Source: JAWWBN01 sp033720955
Lineage (GTDB): Bacteria; Acidobacteriota; Thermoanaerobaculia; Multivoradales; JAHEKO01
Direction: 5' to 3'
Assembly (NCBI GenBank): GCA_033720955.1
Contig: JAWWBN010000091.1
Span: 1 to 13,477, forward strand
DNA: 13,477 nucleotides
Shown here piece by piece: positions 1-6,079 of this stretch. Below the pieces are notes generated by a model. It did not search any database. It saw only the letters and a list, made by a program, of their open reading frames with translations, and was not told where the DNA came from. The stretch's first letter is position 1; each line of letters starts with the position of its first letter. A program made the position numbers and the translations under genes.

Positions 1-392
1 CCCACGAGGAAGCACCCCACCCGGCCCACGGCGTAGCCGAGAGCCACGGCCGGCGCCGCCGCGTCGGCCGTGGGCGCCAGGGGCAGTCTGCGCACCCGCG
101 CCGCCCAGCAGACGGCGACGGCACCCAGCAGCAGGGCCCCGTACCAGACCAGGCCGGAGCGGCTGAAGACCAGCCGCCAATCCTGGTAGAGCGCGGCATA
201 GTAGAGCTTGGCGCCCAGGATGCCGCCGATTCCCGCCGCCAGGAGCAGGGTGCTGGCGTCCTCGTCGGCGCCCACCCGGAGACGGCGCAGGCCCCACTGG
301 AGCTGCGCCCAGGCGGCGCCGAAGGCGAGCACCATCAGCACGCCGAAGGGGCTGATGGAGAGCGGGCCGATGGTGAACAGCTCGCGGATCAT
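1..392 (-). CDS. lgt: Prolipoprotein diacylglyceryl transferase (N-terminal part, cut by window edge)
   Basis: Lgt transfers diacylglycerol from phosphatidylglycerol to the lipobox cysteine of prolipoproteins, the first step of lipoprotein maturation in the inner membrane. Reading from the ATG at 392-390 gives 130 complete residues before the edge, about half of the usual 260-300. Visible family features are the N-terminal TIGPLSISPFGVLMVLAF stretch leading into the first membrane helix, GGILGAKLYY (about residues 56-65), SGLVWYGALLLG (79-90) and the start of the family signature GRVGCFLVG (about 123-131), whose arginine (R124) should correspond to the essential signature arginine. The SGLVWYG segment has Tyr84 where the Escherichia coli enzyme has an essential His in an HGG motif; by my recollection a tyrosine here also occurs in other lineages. 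It is transcribed away from the DHH phosphoesterase gene across a 217-nt gap. The identification is secure, but the C-terminal half cannot be judged. Confidence 0.9.
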   Translation of the reverse strand, partial: MIRELFTIGPLSISPFGVLMVLAFGAAWAQLQWGLRRLRVGADEDASTLLLAAGIGGILGAKLYYAALYQDWRLVFSRSGLVWYGALLLGAVAVCWAARVRRLPLAPTADAAAPAVALGYAVGRVGCFLV

Positions 393-609
393 GGCGCGCG
401 CTCCGGAGGGGCCGCGGCCCCGTCCCCGGCCGACGGCGACCGCGGCCCGGGGAGCGCTGGCGGAGGCGGCGCGACGAGGGCGGCGGCGGTGCGGGTCATC
501 GGTGGCGTGGGGCGCAGAGAGAGGAGCCGAGGCGGCACTATACCCGTCCGCCGGAGCCGCCCGCCAGCGGGCGGAAGCGCCGGCACGATGGGGTAAGCTC
601 ACTGCCCTC
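393..609. other. Divergent intergenic region between lgt and the DHH phosphoesterase gene
   Basis: This 217-nt region has no convincing gene. It holds a GC-rich inverted repeat (557-574) and an AT-rich island, ACTATAC at 537-543, that reads TATAGT on the minus strand (542-537) and TATACC on the plus strand (539-544). Either could be a -10 element for the divergent genes, but I see no good -35 partner for either. A minus-strand open frame of up to 65 codons ends in an ATGA overlap with lgt. Its Pro/Ala/Arg-rich composition looks like GC-rich noise. Confidence 0.4.
557..574. repeat. GC-rich inverted repeat (7-bp perfect stem, 4-nt loop)
   Basis: CCGCCCG (557-563) and CGGGCGG (568-574) are perfectly complementary around the loop CCAG. 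The repeat lies 35 nt upstream of the phosphoesterase start and next to the AT-rich island at 537-543. No T-run follows on either strand, so it does not look like an intrinsic terminator. It could be a leader hairpin or an operator, or simply a product of GC-rich sequence. Confidence 0.45.
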
Positions 610-1668
610 ATGCTCACCGATCTGACCCGGGAGCGGTACGAGATCTTCGCCCGGCACGTGCGCCGCCCGGAGATGTCGGGACGGTGGCTGGTCCTGACCC
701 ACGACAATCCCGACCCCGACGCCATCGCGGCCGCAGCGGTCCTCGGCACGGTCCTCCGACGCACCTTCAAGCGCCGGGTCACCACCGCCTACGGCGGCAT
801 CATCGGCCGCGCCGAGAACCAGGAGATGGTCAAGACCCTGGGCATCCGGCTGAGCCACGTCCGCCACCTCACCTTCCGCCACTACCGCCACTTCGCTTTG
901 GTCGACGCGCAGCCGGCGACAGGCAACACCCAGCTCCCGGAGGGGGTGCAGCCCGACCTGGTCTTCGACCACCACCCGCTGCGGCGCAGCACCCAGAAGG
1001 CCGGCTTCGCCGACGTGCGCACCGAGTACGGCGCCACGGCCACCATCCTCGCCGAGTACCTCCAGGCCACCGGGCTGGGATTCTCCAAGCGGGTGGCGAC
1101 GGCGCTGATCTACGCCATCCGCTCGGAGACCCGCGACTTCGGGCGGGAGTTCTCGGCCCCCGACAAGGCGATCTTCGACACCCTGCTGCCCCTCTCCGAC
1201 TTCCGCGCCCTGGCGCGGATCCAGTCGCCCCGTCTTCCTCTCTCCTACTTCCGCACCCTCCACCACGCGCTCGAGCACGTGCAGTGGGTCTCTACCCTGG
1301 TGGTCAGCGACCTGGGGGTGGTCGAGCAGCCCGACATCGTGCCGGAGGTGGCCGACCTGCTGCTGCGGCTGGAGGGCAAGACCTGGTCGATGTGCTCGGG
1401 CATCTTCGGAGAACGTCTCTACCTCTCCATCCGCACCACCAATCCGCGCGCCGACGCCGGGCGGCTCATGCAGCGGCTGCTGGGGCGGACGGGCAAGGGC
1501 GGCGGCCACGGCATGATGGCCGGCGGCTACATCGACCTGACCGACGTGACCAACGGCGACGCCGACGCCGTCCGGCGGCGGCTGGTGCGCCAGCTCGCGA
1601 CGGCGCTCAAGAAGAACCCCGACCGGCTGACCTCCATGACTCTCACCTCGGGCGGCGACGCCGGCTGA
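610..1668 (+). CDS. DHH/DHHA1-family phosphoesterase, NrnA-like (nanoRNase / pAp phosphatase type)
   Basis: This family uses two metal ions (usually Mn) to hydrolyse short oligonucleotides, pAp or cyclic-dinucleotide products in the cytoplasm. The 352-residue protein has the full DHH motif set: HDNPDPDAIA (31-40, ligands D35 and D37), LVDAQP with D99, the DHH triplet at 120-122, and ETRDF (173-177). A C-terminal DHHA1 domain carries the substrate-binding glycine motif GGGHGMMAGG (297-306). The frame is open upstream to 208, but the extra 134 codons are Arg/Pro/Ala-rich and overlap lgt on the other strand. The ATG at 610 gives the normal family length. No strong Shine-Dalgarno sequence precedes it, and the ATG at 673 is a possible later start. 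The methyltransferase gene begins 4 nt after the stop, so the two are probably cotranscribed. The family is certain, but the exact substrate (nanoRNA, pAp or c-di-AMP breakdown products) cannot be decided from sequence, so no gene symbol is given. Confidence 0.9.
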   Translation: MLTDLTRERYEIFARHVRRPEMSGRWLVLTHDNPDPDAIAAAAVLGTVLRRTFKRRVTTAYGGIIGRAENQEMVKTLGIRLSHVRHLTFRHYRHFALVDAQPATGNTQLPEGVQPDLVFDHHPLRRSTQKAGFADVRTEYGATATILAEYLQATGLGFSKRVATALIYAIRSETRDFGREFSAPDKAIFDTLLPLSDFRALARIQSPRLPLSYFRTLHHALEHVQWVSTLVVSDLGVVEQPDIVPEVADLLLRLEGKTWSMCSGIFGERLYLSIRTTNPRADAGRLMQRLLGRTGKGGGHGMMAGGYIDLTDVTNGDADAVRRRLVRQLATALKKNPDRLTSMTLTSGGDAG

Positions 1669-1672
1669 GGCC

Positions 1673-2287
1673 ATGGGCTGGTTCGAACGGCTGCTGGCGC
1701 GCCGCAAACGCTACCGGGCGCGCGACTTCGCGGCGCGCGAGCGATTCCGCGACGACTACCGGGCCATCGCCCGCCATCTGCTGGAGGCGCTGGAGTTCGG
1801 CTCGGCCTACGACGTCGGCTGCGCCAACGGCTTCCTGGTAGAGGAGCTCGCCCGCGCCGGGCGGGAGGCCGCGGGGATCGAGCTCTCCCCCGCCGTGAAG
1901 GAGCTCCTGCCCGCCGAGCTCGCGGCGCGGGTGGCCATCGGCGACTTCGCCGAGGCCTCCGGCCGATGGGACCTGGTCTGCTGCGTCGAGGTCGCCGAGC
2001 ACCTCCCCCCGGAGCGCAGCGAGGAGCTCGTCGCCACGCTGGCCGGGCTGGCCCGGCGCTGGATCTACTTCAGCGCCGCGCCCCCGGGCCAGGGGGGCCG
2101 CGGCCACATCAACTGCCGTCCCCACGCCGAGTGGCTCGGCTGGTTCGGGGAGCAGGGCTGGCGGGAGGACGTCGAGCGCACCGCGCGGCTGCGCGCCTTC
2201 CTGGCCACCCGCCCCAGCGTCCCATGGCTCCGGGTCAACAGCCTGCTGCTGGCGCCGGCGGGGACGCCGCCGGACGAGGCCCCCTAG
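1673..2287 (+). CDS. Class I SAM-dependent methyltransferase, substrate unknown
   Basis: The 204-residue protein has a Rossmann-type methyltransferase core. Motif I is YDVGCANGFLVEELA (46-60), a DxGCxxG variant of the SAM-binding loop. The acidic end of strand beta2 is GIELS (68-72, E70), and a post-motif region DLVCCVEVAEHLPPE (100-114) resembles the D(V/L)VxxxEVxEHL segment of methyltransferase type 11/12 families. A further strand-like segment, RRWIYFSAAPPG, covers 128-139. A short basic N-terminus (RLLARRKRYRARDFAARERF) precedes the core. There is no signal peptide or membrane helix, so it should be cytosolic. The ATG lies 4 nt after the phosphoesterase stop, and the GAGG of that TGAGG overlap can serve as its Shine-Dalgarno sequence. 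It converges on guaA with 9 nt between the stop codons. The fold is clear. The substrate is not, and pairing with a nucleotide phosphoesterase is only a weak hint. Confidence 0.85.
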   Translation: MGWFERLLARRKRYRARDFAARERFRDDYRAIARHLLEALEFGSAYDVGCANGFLVEELARAGREAAGIELSPAVKELLPAELAARVAIGDFAEASGRWDLVCCVEVAEHLPPERSEELVATLAGLARRWIYFSAAPPGQGGRGHINCRPHAEWLGWFGEQGWREDVERTARLRAFLATRPSVPWLRVNSLLLAPAGTPPDEAP

Positions 2288-2296
2288 CGGGCGGGC

Positions 2297-3874
2297 TCAC
2301 TCCCACTCGATGGTGCCGGGCGGCTTGCTGGTGACATCGTAGACCACCCGGTTGATGCCCCGCACCTCGTTGACGATCCGGTTGGCGGTCCGCCCCAGCA
2401 GGTCGTGGGGCAGCGGGCTCCAGTCGGCGGTCATGAAGTCGATGGTCTCGACGGAGCGCAGCGCCACCACGTTCTCGTAGGTGCGGTCGTCGCCCATGAC
2501 TCCCACGCTCTTGACCGGCAGCAGCACCGCGAACGCCTGGCTCACCTTGTCGTAGTAGTTCCGCTCCCGGAGCTCCTGGAGGAAGATCGCGTCGGCCTCG
2601 CGCAGGAGGGCCAGGCGCTCCTCGGTCACCTCGCCCAGCACCCGGACCGCCAGGCCGGGACCGGGGACGGGGTGCCGCCCGATGAACTCCTCGGGCAGGG
2701 CGAGCTCGCGCCCGAGCTGCCGCACCTCGTCCTTGAACAGCATCCGCAGCGGCTCGATCAGCTCGAAGCCGAGCTCGTCGGGGAGGCCGCCGACGTTGTG
2801 GTGGGTCTTGATCACCGTCGCCGGGCCTCCCGCCGAAGCCGACTCGATGACGTCGGGATAGAGCGTCCCCTGGGCCAGGAAGGCGGCGTCGTCGAGGGTG
2901 TCGGCCACGTCCCGGAAGGCGTCGATGAAGACCCGGCCGATGATCGAGCGCTTCTCCTCCGGATCGGTCACCCCCGCCAGCGCCGACAGGAAGCGCTCCC
3001 CCGCCGCCACTGCGCGCACCGGCAGCCCCAGCTCGTCGCGCAGGCCGTGGACCACCTGCTCGGCCTCGCCCTTGCGCAGCAGCCCGTTGTCCACGAAGAC
3101 CGCGGTGAGGCGGTCGCCGACGGCGCGGTTGAGCAGGGCCGCCACGACGGTGGAGTCGACGCCGCCGGAGAGCCCGCAGACCACCTGCCGGCGTCCGACC
3201 CGCTCGCGCACCGCCGCCACGGTCTCCTCCAGGAAGGAGACCATCCTCCAGTCGCCCTTCGCCCCGCAGACTCCGAACAGGAAGTTGCGCAGGATCTCGC
3301 CCCCCGACGGGGTGTGGGAGACCTCGGGGTGGAACTGGATGCCGTAGATCCGCCGCTCGCGGTGCTCGAGGGCCACCACCGGCACGTCCCCTGTCGAGGC
3401 GACGGGGCGGAAGCCCTCCGGGGGACGCCGCACCCGGTCGCCGTGGCTCATCCAGACCGTCTCCCGCCCGGAGAGGCCCTCGAAGAGGGGGCAGGTGGTG
3501 TCCACGGCGACCTCGGCACGGCCGTACTCGCGCGTCTCGGAGGGCTCCACCTCGCCGCCGAGCTCGTGGCCGATGAGCTGCAGGCCGTAGCAGATGCCGA
3601 GGATCGGGATCCCCAGGTCGTAGAGGCCGGGGCGGGGCCGCACCGCGCCGTCGCGGTAGACGCTCTGCGGCCCGCCGGAGAGGATCAGCCCCACCGGGCG
3701 CCCGCGGCGGATCTCGTCCAGCGACACGTCGTGCGGCTGGATCTCGCAGTAGACGCGGTTCTCCCGCACCCGGCGGGCGATCAACTGGGTGTACTGGCTG
3801 CCGAAGTCCAGCACCAGCACGGTCTGATGGCGTTCGGCGGGGCCGGGGCCTCGCCCGTTTCCGTTGCTCGTCAC
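2297..3874 (-). CDS. guaA: GMP synthase (glutamine-hydrolysing)
   Basis: GuaA converts XMP, ATP and glutamine to GMP, the last step of de novo guanine nucleotide synthesis, in the cytoplasm. The 525-residue protein has the expected three parts. The class I glutamine amidotransferase domain carries the nucleophile in GICYGLQ (C95) and the FHPEV motif with H182 and E184, completing the triad. The N-type ATP pyrophosphatase domain has the P-loop SGGVDS (236-241). The C-terminal dimerisation/XMP-binding domain ends in the conserved GTIEWE. Length and motifs are canonical. The start is GTG (3874-3872), preceded by AGGAGGG (3884-3878) that overlaps the gpsA stop codon, so translation is likely coupled to gpsA. 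It is the last gene of the cinA-thpR-plsY-gpsA-guaA unit and converges on the methyltransferase gene. No intrinsic terminator hairpin is visible downstream. Confidence 0.97.
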   Translation of the reverse strand: MTSNGNGRGPGPAERHQTVLVLDFGSQYTQLIARRVRENRVYCEIQPHDVSLDEIRRGRPVGLILSGGPQSVYRDGAVRPRPGLYDLGIPILGICYGLQLIGHELGGEVEPSETREYGRAEVAVDTTCPLFEGLSGRETVWMSHGDRVRRPPEGFRPVASTGDVPVVALEHRERRIYGIQFHPEVSHTPSGGEILRNFLFGVCGAKGDWRMVSFLEETVAAVRERVGRRQVVCGLSGGVDSTVVAALLNRAVGDRLTAVFVDNGLLRKGEAEQVVHGLRDELGLPVRAVAAGERFLSALAGVTDPEEKRSIIGRVFIDAFRDVADTLDDAAFLAQGTLYPDVIESASAGGPATVIKTHHNVGGLPDELGFELIEPLRMLFKDEVRQLGRELALPEEFIGRHPVPGPGLAVRVLGEVTEERLALLREADAIFLQELRERNYYDKVSQAFAVLLPVKSVGVMGDDRTYENVVALRSVETIDFMTADWSPLPHDLLGRTANRIVNEVRGINRVVYDVTSKPPGTIEWE

Positions 3875-3877
3875 TCG

Positions 3878-3884
3878 CCCTCCT
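3878..3884 (-). promoter_or_regulatory. Ribosome binding site of guaA, overlapping the gpsA stop codon
   Basis: On the minus strand AGGAGGG is followed by CGA and the GTG start. Its first bases lie inside the gpsA TAG stop (3885-3883). The strong match supports the GTG start, since no other in-frame start precedes the amidotransferase domain, and it ties guaA translation to termination of gpsA. Confidence 0.7.
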
Positions 3885-4896
3885 ACAGCTCCGACTCGGT
3901 CTTCAGGTCCCGGGTCATCAGCTCTCCCAGCGCCCGGCGCGGGTCCTTGCCCTCGTACAGCACCCGGCGCACCTCCTCGGTGATCGGCATCTCGATCCCC
4001 CGCCTCGCCGCCAGCTCGGTGACCGAGACCGCGTTGCGGATCCCCTCCGCCACCATCGGGGTCTCCGCCCGGATCTGATCCAGGGTCTTGCCGGCGGCGA
4101 GCTCGAGACCCGTGCGGCGGTTGCGCGACAGACCGCCCGTGCAGGTCAGCACCAGGTCGCCCAGCCCCGCCAGGCCCGAGAAGGTGCGCGGCTGGCCGCC
4201 GCAGGCGACGCCCAGGCGGGTCATCTCGTGCAGCCCGCGGGTGATGAGCGCCGCCAGGGTGTTGTGGCCCAGCCCGAGCCCCGTGACCAGGCCGGCGGCC
4301 ACGGCGACGACGTTCTTCGCGGCGCCGCCGAGCTCCACCCCGACCACGTCGGACGAGGAGTAGAAGCGGAAGGTGGGACCGGAGAACAGCTCGCGAAGCC
4401 GACCGGCGAGCTCCGCCTCGCCGGCGGCCACCACCGCCGCGCTGGGGGCGCCCGCCGCCACCTCGGCGGCGAAATTGGGACCCGAGAGCACGGCGTAGCG
4501 CAGCTCGCGATCCGCCGCCAGCGCCTCCTCGAAGGCCACCTGGCTCATCCGCGCGGCCGTCTCGGCCTCGATCCCCTTGGTCGCCGACACCAGGACCAGC
4601 GGCGCGTCCGACGGCCGGGCAGCCAGGAAGCGGCGGAGCAGCTCCCGCGCGCCGTGCGACGGGACCACCATCAGAACGACCTCGCAGGCGTCGAGATCGC
4701 CCAGATCCGCGGTCACCTCGACCGAGTCCGGCAGCTCGGCCCCGGGCAGGTAGTCGGGGTTGCGGCGCTCCTCGCGGATGCGGGCCGCCAGCTCGGCGTG
4801 GCGGGCCCAGAGACGCACGCTCCCCATCCGTCCCAGGTAGACGGCCAGGGCCGTCCCCCAGGAGCCGGCTCCCAGGACCCCGATCGGCGCGCTCAC
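3883..4896 (-). CDS. gpsA: NAD(P)-dependent sn-glycerol-3-phosphate dehydrogenase
   Basis: GpsA reduces dihydroxyacetone phosphate to sn-glycerol-3-phosphate, the backbone precursor of phospholipids. The 337-residue protein begins with the dinucleotide-binding Rossmann motif VLGAGSWGTALA (GxGxxG = G9, G11, G14). It continues with VSATKGIE (103-110, K107), SGPNFAAEV (138-146), the catalytic-lysine segment GVELGGAAKNVVAVAAG (186-202, K194) and AGLGDLVLTCTGGLSRNRR (243-261), all hallmarks of the family. The frame is open to 5313, but residues upstream of the GTG at 4896-4894 are low-complexity Gly/Arg/Ala and lie inside plsY. The GTG gives the standard length and forms a GTGA overlap with the plsY stop. 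PlsY, the next enzyme in the same pathway, is encoded immediately upstream. Confidence 0.96.
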   Translation of the reverse strand: MSAPIGVLGAGSWGTALAVYLGRMGSVRLWARHAELAARIREERRNPDYLPGAELPDSVEVTADLGDLDACEVVLMVVPSHGARELLRRFLAARPSDAPLVLVSATKGIEAETAARMSQVAFEEALAADRELRYAVLSGPNFAAEVAAGAPSAAVVAAGEAELAGRLRELFSGPTFRFYSSSDVVGVELGGAAKNVVAVAAGLVTGLGLGHNTLAALITRGLHEMTRLGVACGGQPRTFSGLAGLGDLVLTCTGGLSRNRRTGLELAAGKTLDQIRAETPMVAEGIRNAVSVTELAARRGIEMPITEEVRRVLYEGKDPRRALGELMTRDLKTESEL

Positions 4897-5516
4897 GAGA
4901 CCGCCCCCGCCGAGTCGCCCAGCCGCCGCTCCCGACCCGCCAGGAGCCGCCGGATGTTGCCCGTGTGCCGCCAGGTCACGAGGAGGGCGATCGCCGCGGC
5001 CGCCAGCCAGACGGCCCCTTCCACGGGTCCCTCCCAGCCCAGGCGCGAGAACAGCGGCATGAGCAGCGGCACGGAGACCACGAGCACGAGCGATCCCAGG
5101 GAGACGTACCGCTTCCAGGCCACGACGATGACGAACAGCCCCACGGCCGCGAGGGTGCTGCGCGACGCCAGCACCCCCAGGACGCCGAGGGCGGTGGCCA
5201 CCCCCTTGCCGCCCCGGAAGCGCAGATAGACAGGAAAGACGTGTCCCAGGGTGGCCGCCAGCCCCGCTCCTCCGACCGCCGCCGGCGGAGCGCCCAGAGC
5301 CGCGGCTCCCCACACCGGCGCGGCGCCCTTGGCCACGTCGAGCAGCAGGACCGTCGCCGCAGGCAGCGGGCCGGCGGCGCGCAGCGTGTTCGTCGCGCCC
5401 GGGTTGCCGCTGCCGACGCTGCGCACGTCCTGGCCGTAGACGAGCCGCACCACCAGGTAGCTGAAGGGCACCGCGCCCAGCAGATAGGCGGCCGCGATCC
5501 AGAGCAGCCAGATCAC
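4893..5516 (-). CDS. plsY: Glycerol-3-phosphate acyltransferase (acyl-phosphate dependent)
   Basis: PlsY is an inner-membrane enzyme that transfers an acyl group from acyl-phosphate to glycerol-3-phosphate to form lysophosphatidic acid. The 207-residue protein is hydrophobic with several membrane helices (about 2-24, 54-72, 82-95, 106-135, 138-157 and 166-182). It carries all three conserved loops: SVGSGNPGATN (33-43), GHVFPVYLRFRGGKGVAT (91-108) and RHTGNIRRLLAGRE (183-196). The GTG start at 5516-5514 has GGGAG upstream and overlaps the thpR stop as GTGA; the longer open frame to 5684 is an Arg/Gly-rich artefact. It is followed by gpsA with another GTGA overlap, so the enzyme making glycerol-3-phosphate and the one consuming it are translationally coupled. 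A PlsX-type enzyme to supply acyl-phosphate is not in the window. Confidence 0.95.
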   Translation of the reverse strand: MIWLLWIAAAYLLGAVPFSYLVVRLVYGQDVRSVGSGNPGATNTLRAAGPLPAATVLLLDVAKGAAPVWGAAALGAPPAAVGGAGLAATLGHVFPVYLRFRGGKGVATALGVLGVLASRSTLAAVGLFVIVVAWKRYVSLGSLVLVVSVPLLMPLFSRLGWEGPVEGAVWLAAAAIALLVTWRHTGNIRRLLAGRERRLGDSAGAVS

Positions 5517-6079
5517 GCCGCCGCTCCCAGCGGATAGCGGGCGACCGCGGTGTAGCGCGCGCCCCCCGGTCCCAGCCGGCTCTCCACGAGGGCGCCTTCG
5601 GCGACCCGGAACTCCGCCGGCTCGAGGGCGTCGAAGCCCTGCCGCCAGCGCTCGACGGCCTCCGTCGGCCACTTCGCCTTGCACCGCCCCAGGGTCAGGT
5701 GGGGGTGGAACCGTCGTCTCTCCTCGCGCTCGGGGAGAACCCGGCGCAAGGCCGCGGCGACTCGGGTCTGGAGAGCCGCCAGCGCCTCGCCCGGCCCCAG
5801 AGCCAGCCAGAGCACCCGCGGCGCTCCTCCGGGGGGAAAGCAGCCCGGCTCGCCGGCGCGGGCGGCGAAGGGATCGTGCCCGGCGAAGGCCGGGCCGAGC
5901 TCGCGGTCGAGGGCGGCCAGATGCTCGCTGCCGGTGGCGCCCAGGAAGGCCAGGGTCAGGTGCAGGTTGGCCTCCGGCACCCAGCGGCAGGCGGGAAGAG
6001 CGGCTTCCAGGGCGCGCCGGCGCCGGGTGACCTCCTGCCGCACCTCGGCGGGGGGGACGATCGCCACGAAGAGCCTCAT
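5513..6079 (-). CDS. thpR: RNA 2',3'-cyclic phosphodiesterase (2'-5' RNA ligase family)
   Basis: Members of the 2H phosphoesterase superfamily hydrolyse 2',3'-cyclic phosphate RNA ends and in vitro can join tRNA halves by a 2'-5' bond. The 188-residue protein is of family length and starts with the typical MRLFVAIVPP strand. It has both HxTx motifs: NLHLTLAFLG with H40-L-T42, and FHPHLTLGR with H127-L-T129. These two histidines form the active site. The ATG overlaps the cinA stop (ATGA) and has GGAGG 8 nt upstream. The gene is followed by plsY through a GTGA overlap. Pairing of thpR with cinA-like genes is familiar from many bacteria, but the biological reason is not established. The protein should be soluble and cytosolic. 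Confidence 0.94.
   Translation of the reverse strand: MRLFVAIVPPAEVRQEVTRRRRALEAALPACRWVPEANLHLTLAFLGATGSEHLAALDRELGPAFAGHDPFAARAGEPGCFPPGGAPRVLWLALGPGEALAALQTRVAAALRRVLPEREERRRFHPHLTLGRCKAKWPTEAVERWRQGFDALEPAEFRVAEGALVESRLGPGGARYTAVARYPLGAAA

Noticed and set aside
389..586. 65-codon minus-strand open frame ending in an ATGA overlap with lgt.
   Set aside because: Low-complexity Pro/Ala/Arg composition, no recognisable motif and no Shine-Dalgarno sequence. Long open frames by chance are common at this GC content. An overlap of this type by itself is weak evidence.
208..609. 134-codon in-frame extension upstream of the DHH phosphoesterase.
   Set aside because: The translation is Arg/Pro/Ala-rich without family similarity, and it overlaps lgt on the opposite strand. 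The ATG at 610 gives the normal DHH/DHHA1 length.
538..1707. 389-codon minus-strand frame opposite the phosphoesterase gene.
   Set aside because: It is the complementary shadow of a gene with a full set of DHH motifs; the translation is His/Gly/Val-rich noise.
2405..4078. 557-codon plus-strand frame opposite guaA and the end of gpsA.
   Set aside because: It is antisense to canonical guaA and spans a gene boundary. The composition (His, Arg, Ala, Glu) is typical of the antisense frame of GC-rich genes.
4897..5313. Upstream extension of gpsA in the same frame.
   Set aside because: It lies inside plsY, encodes Gly/Arg-rich sequence, and the Rossmann motif begins right after the GTG at 4896.
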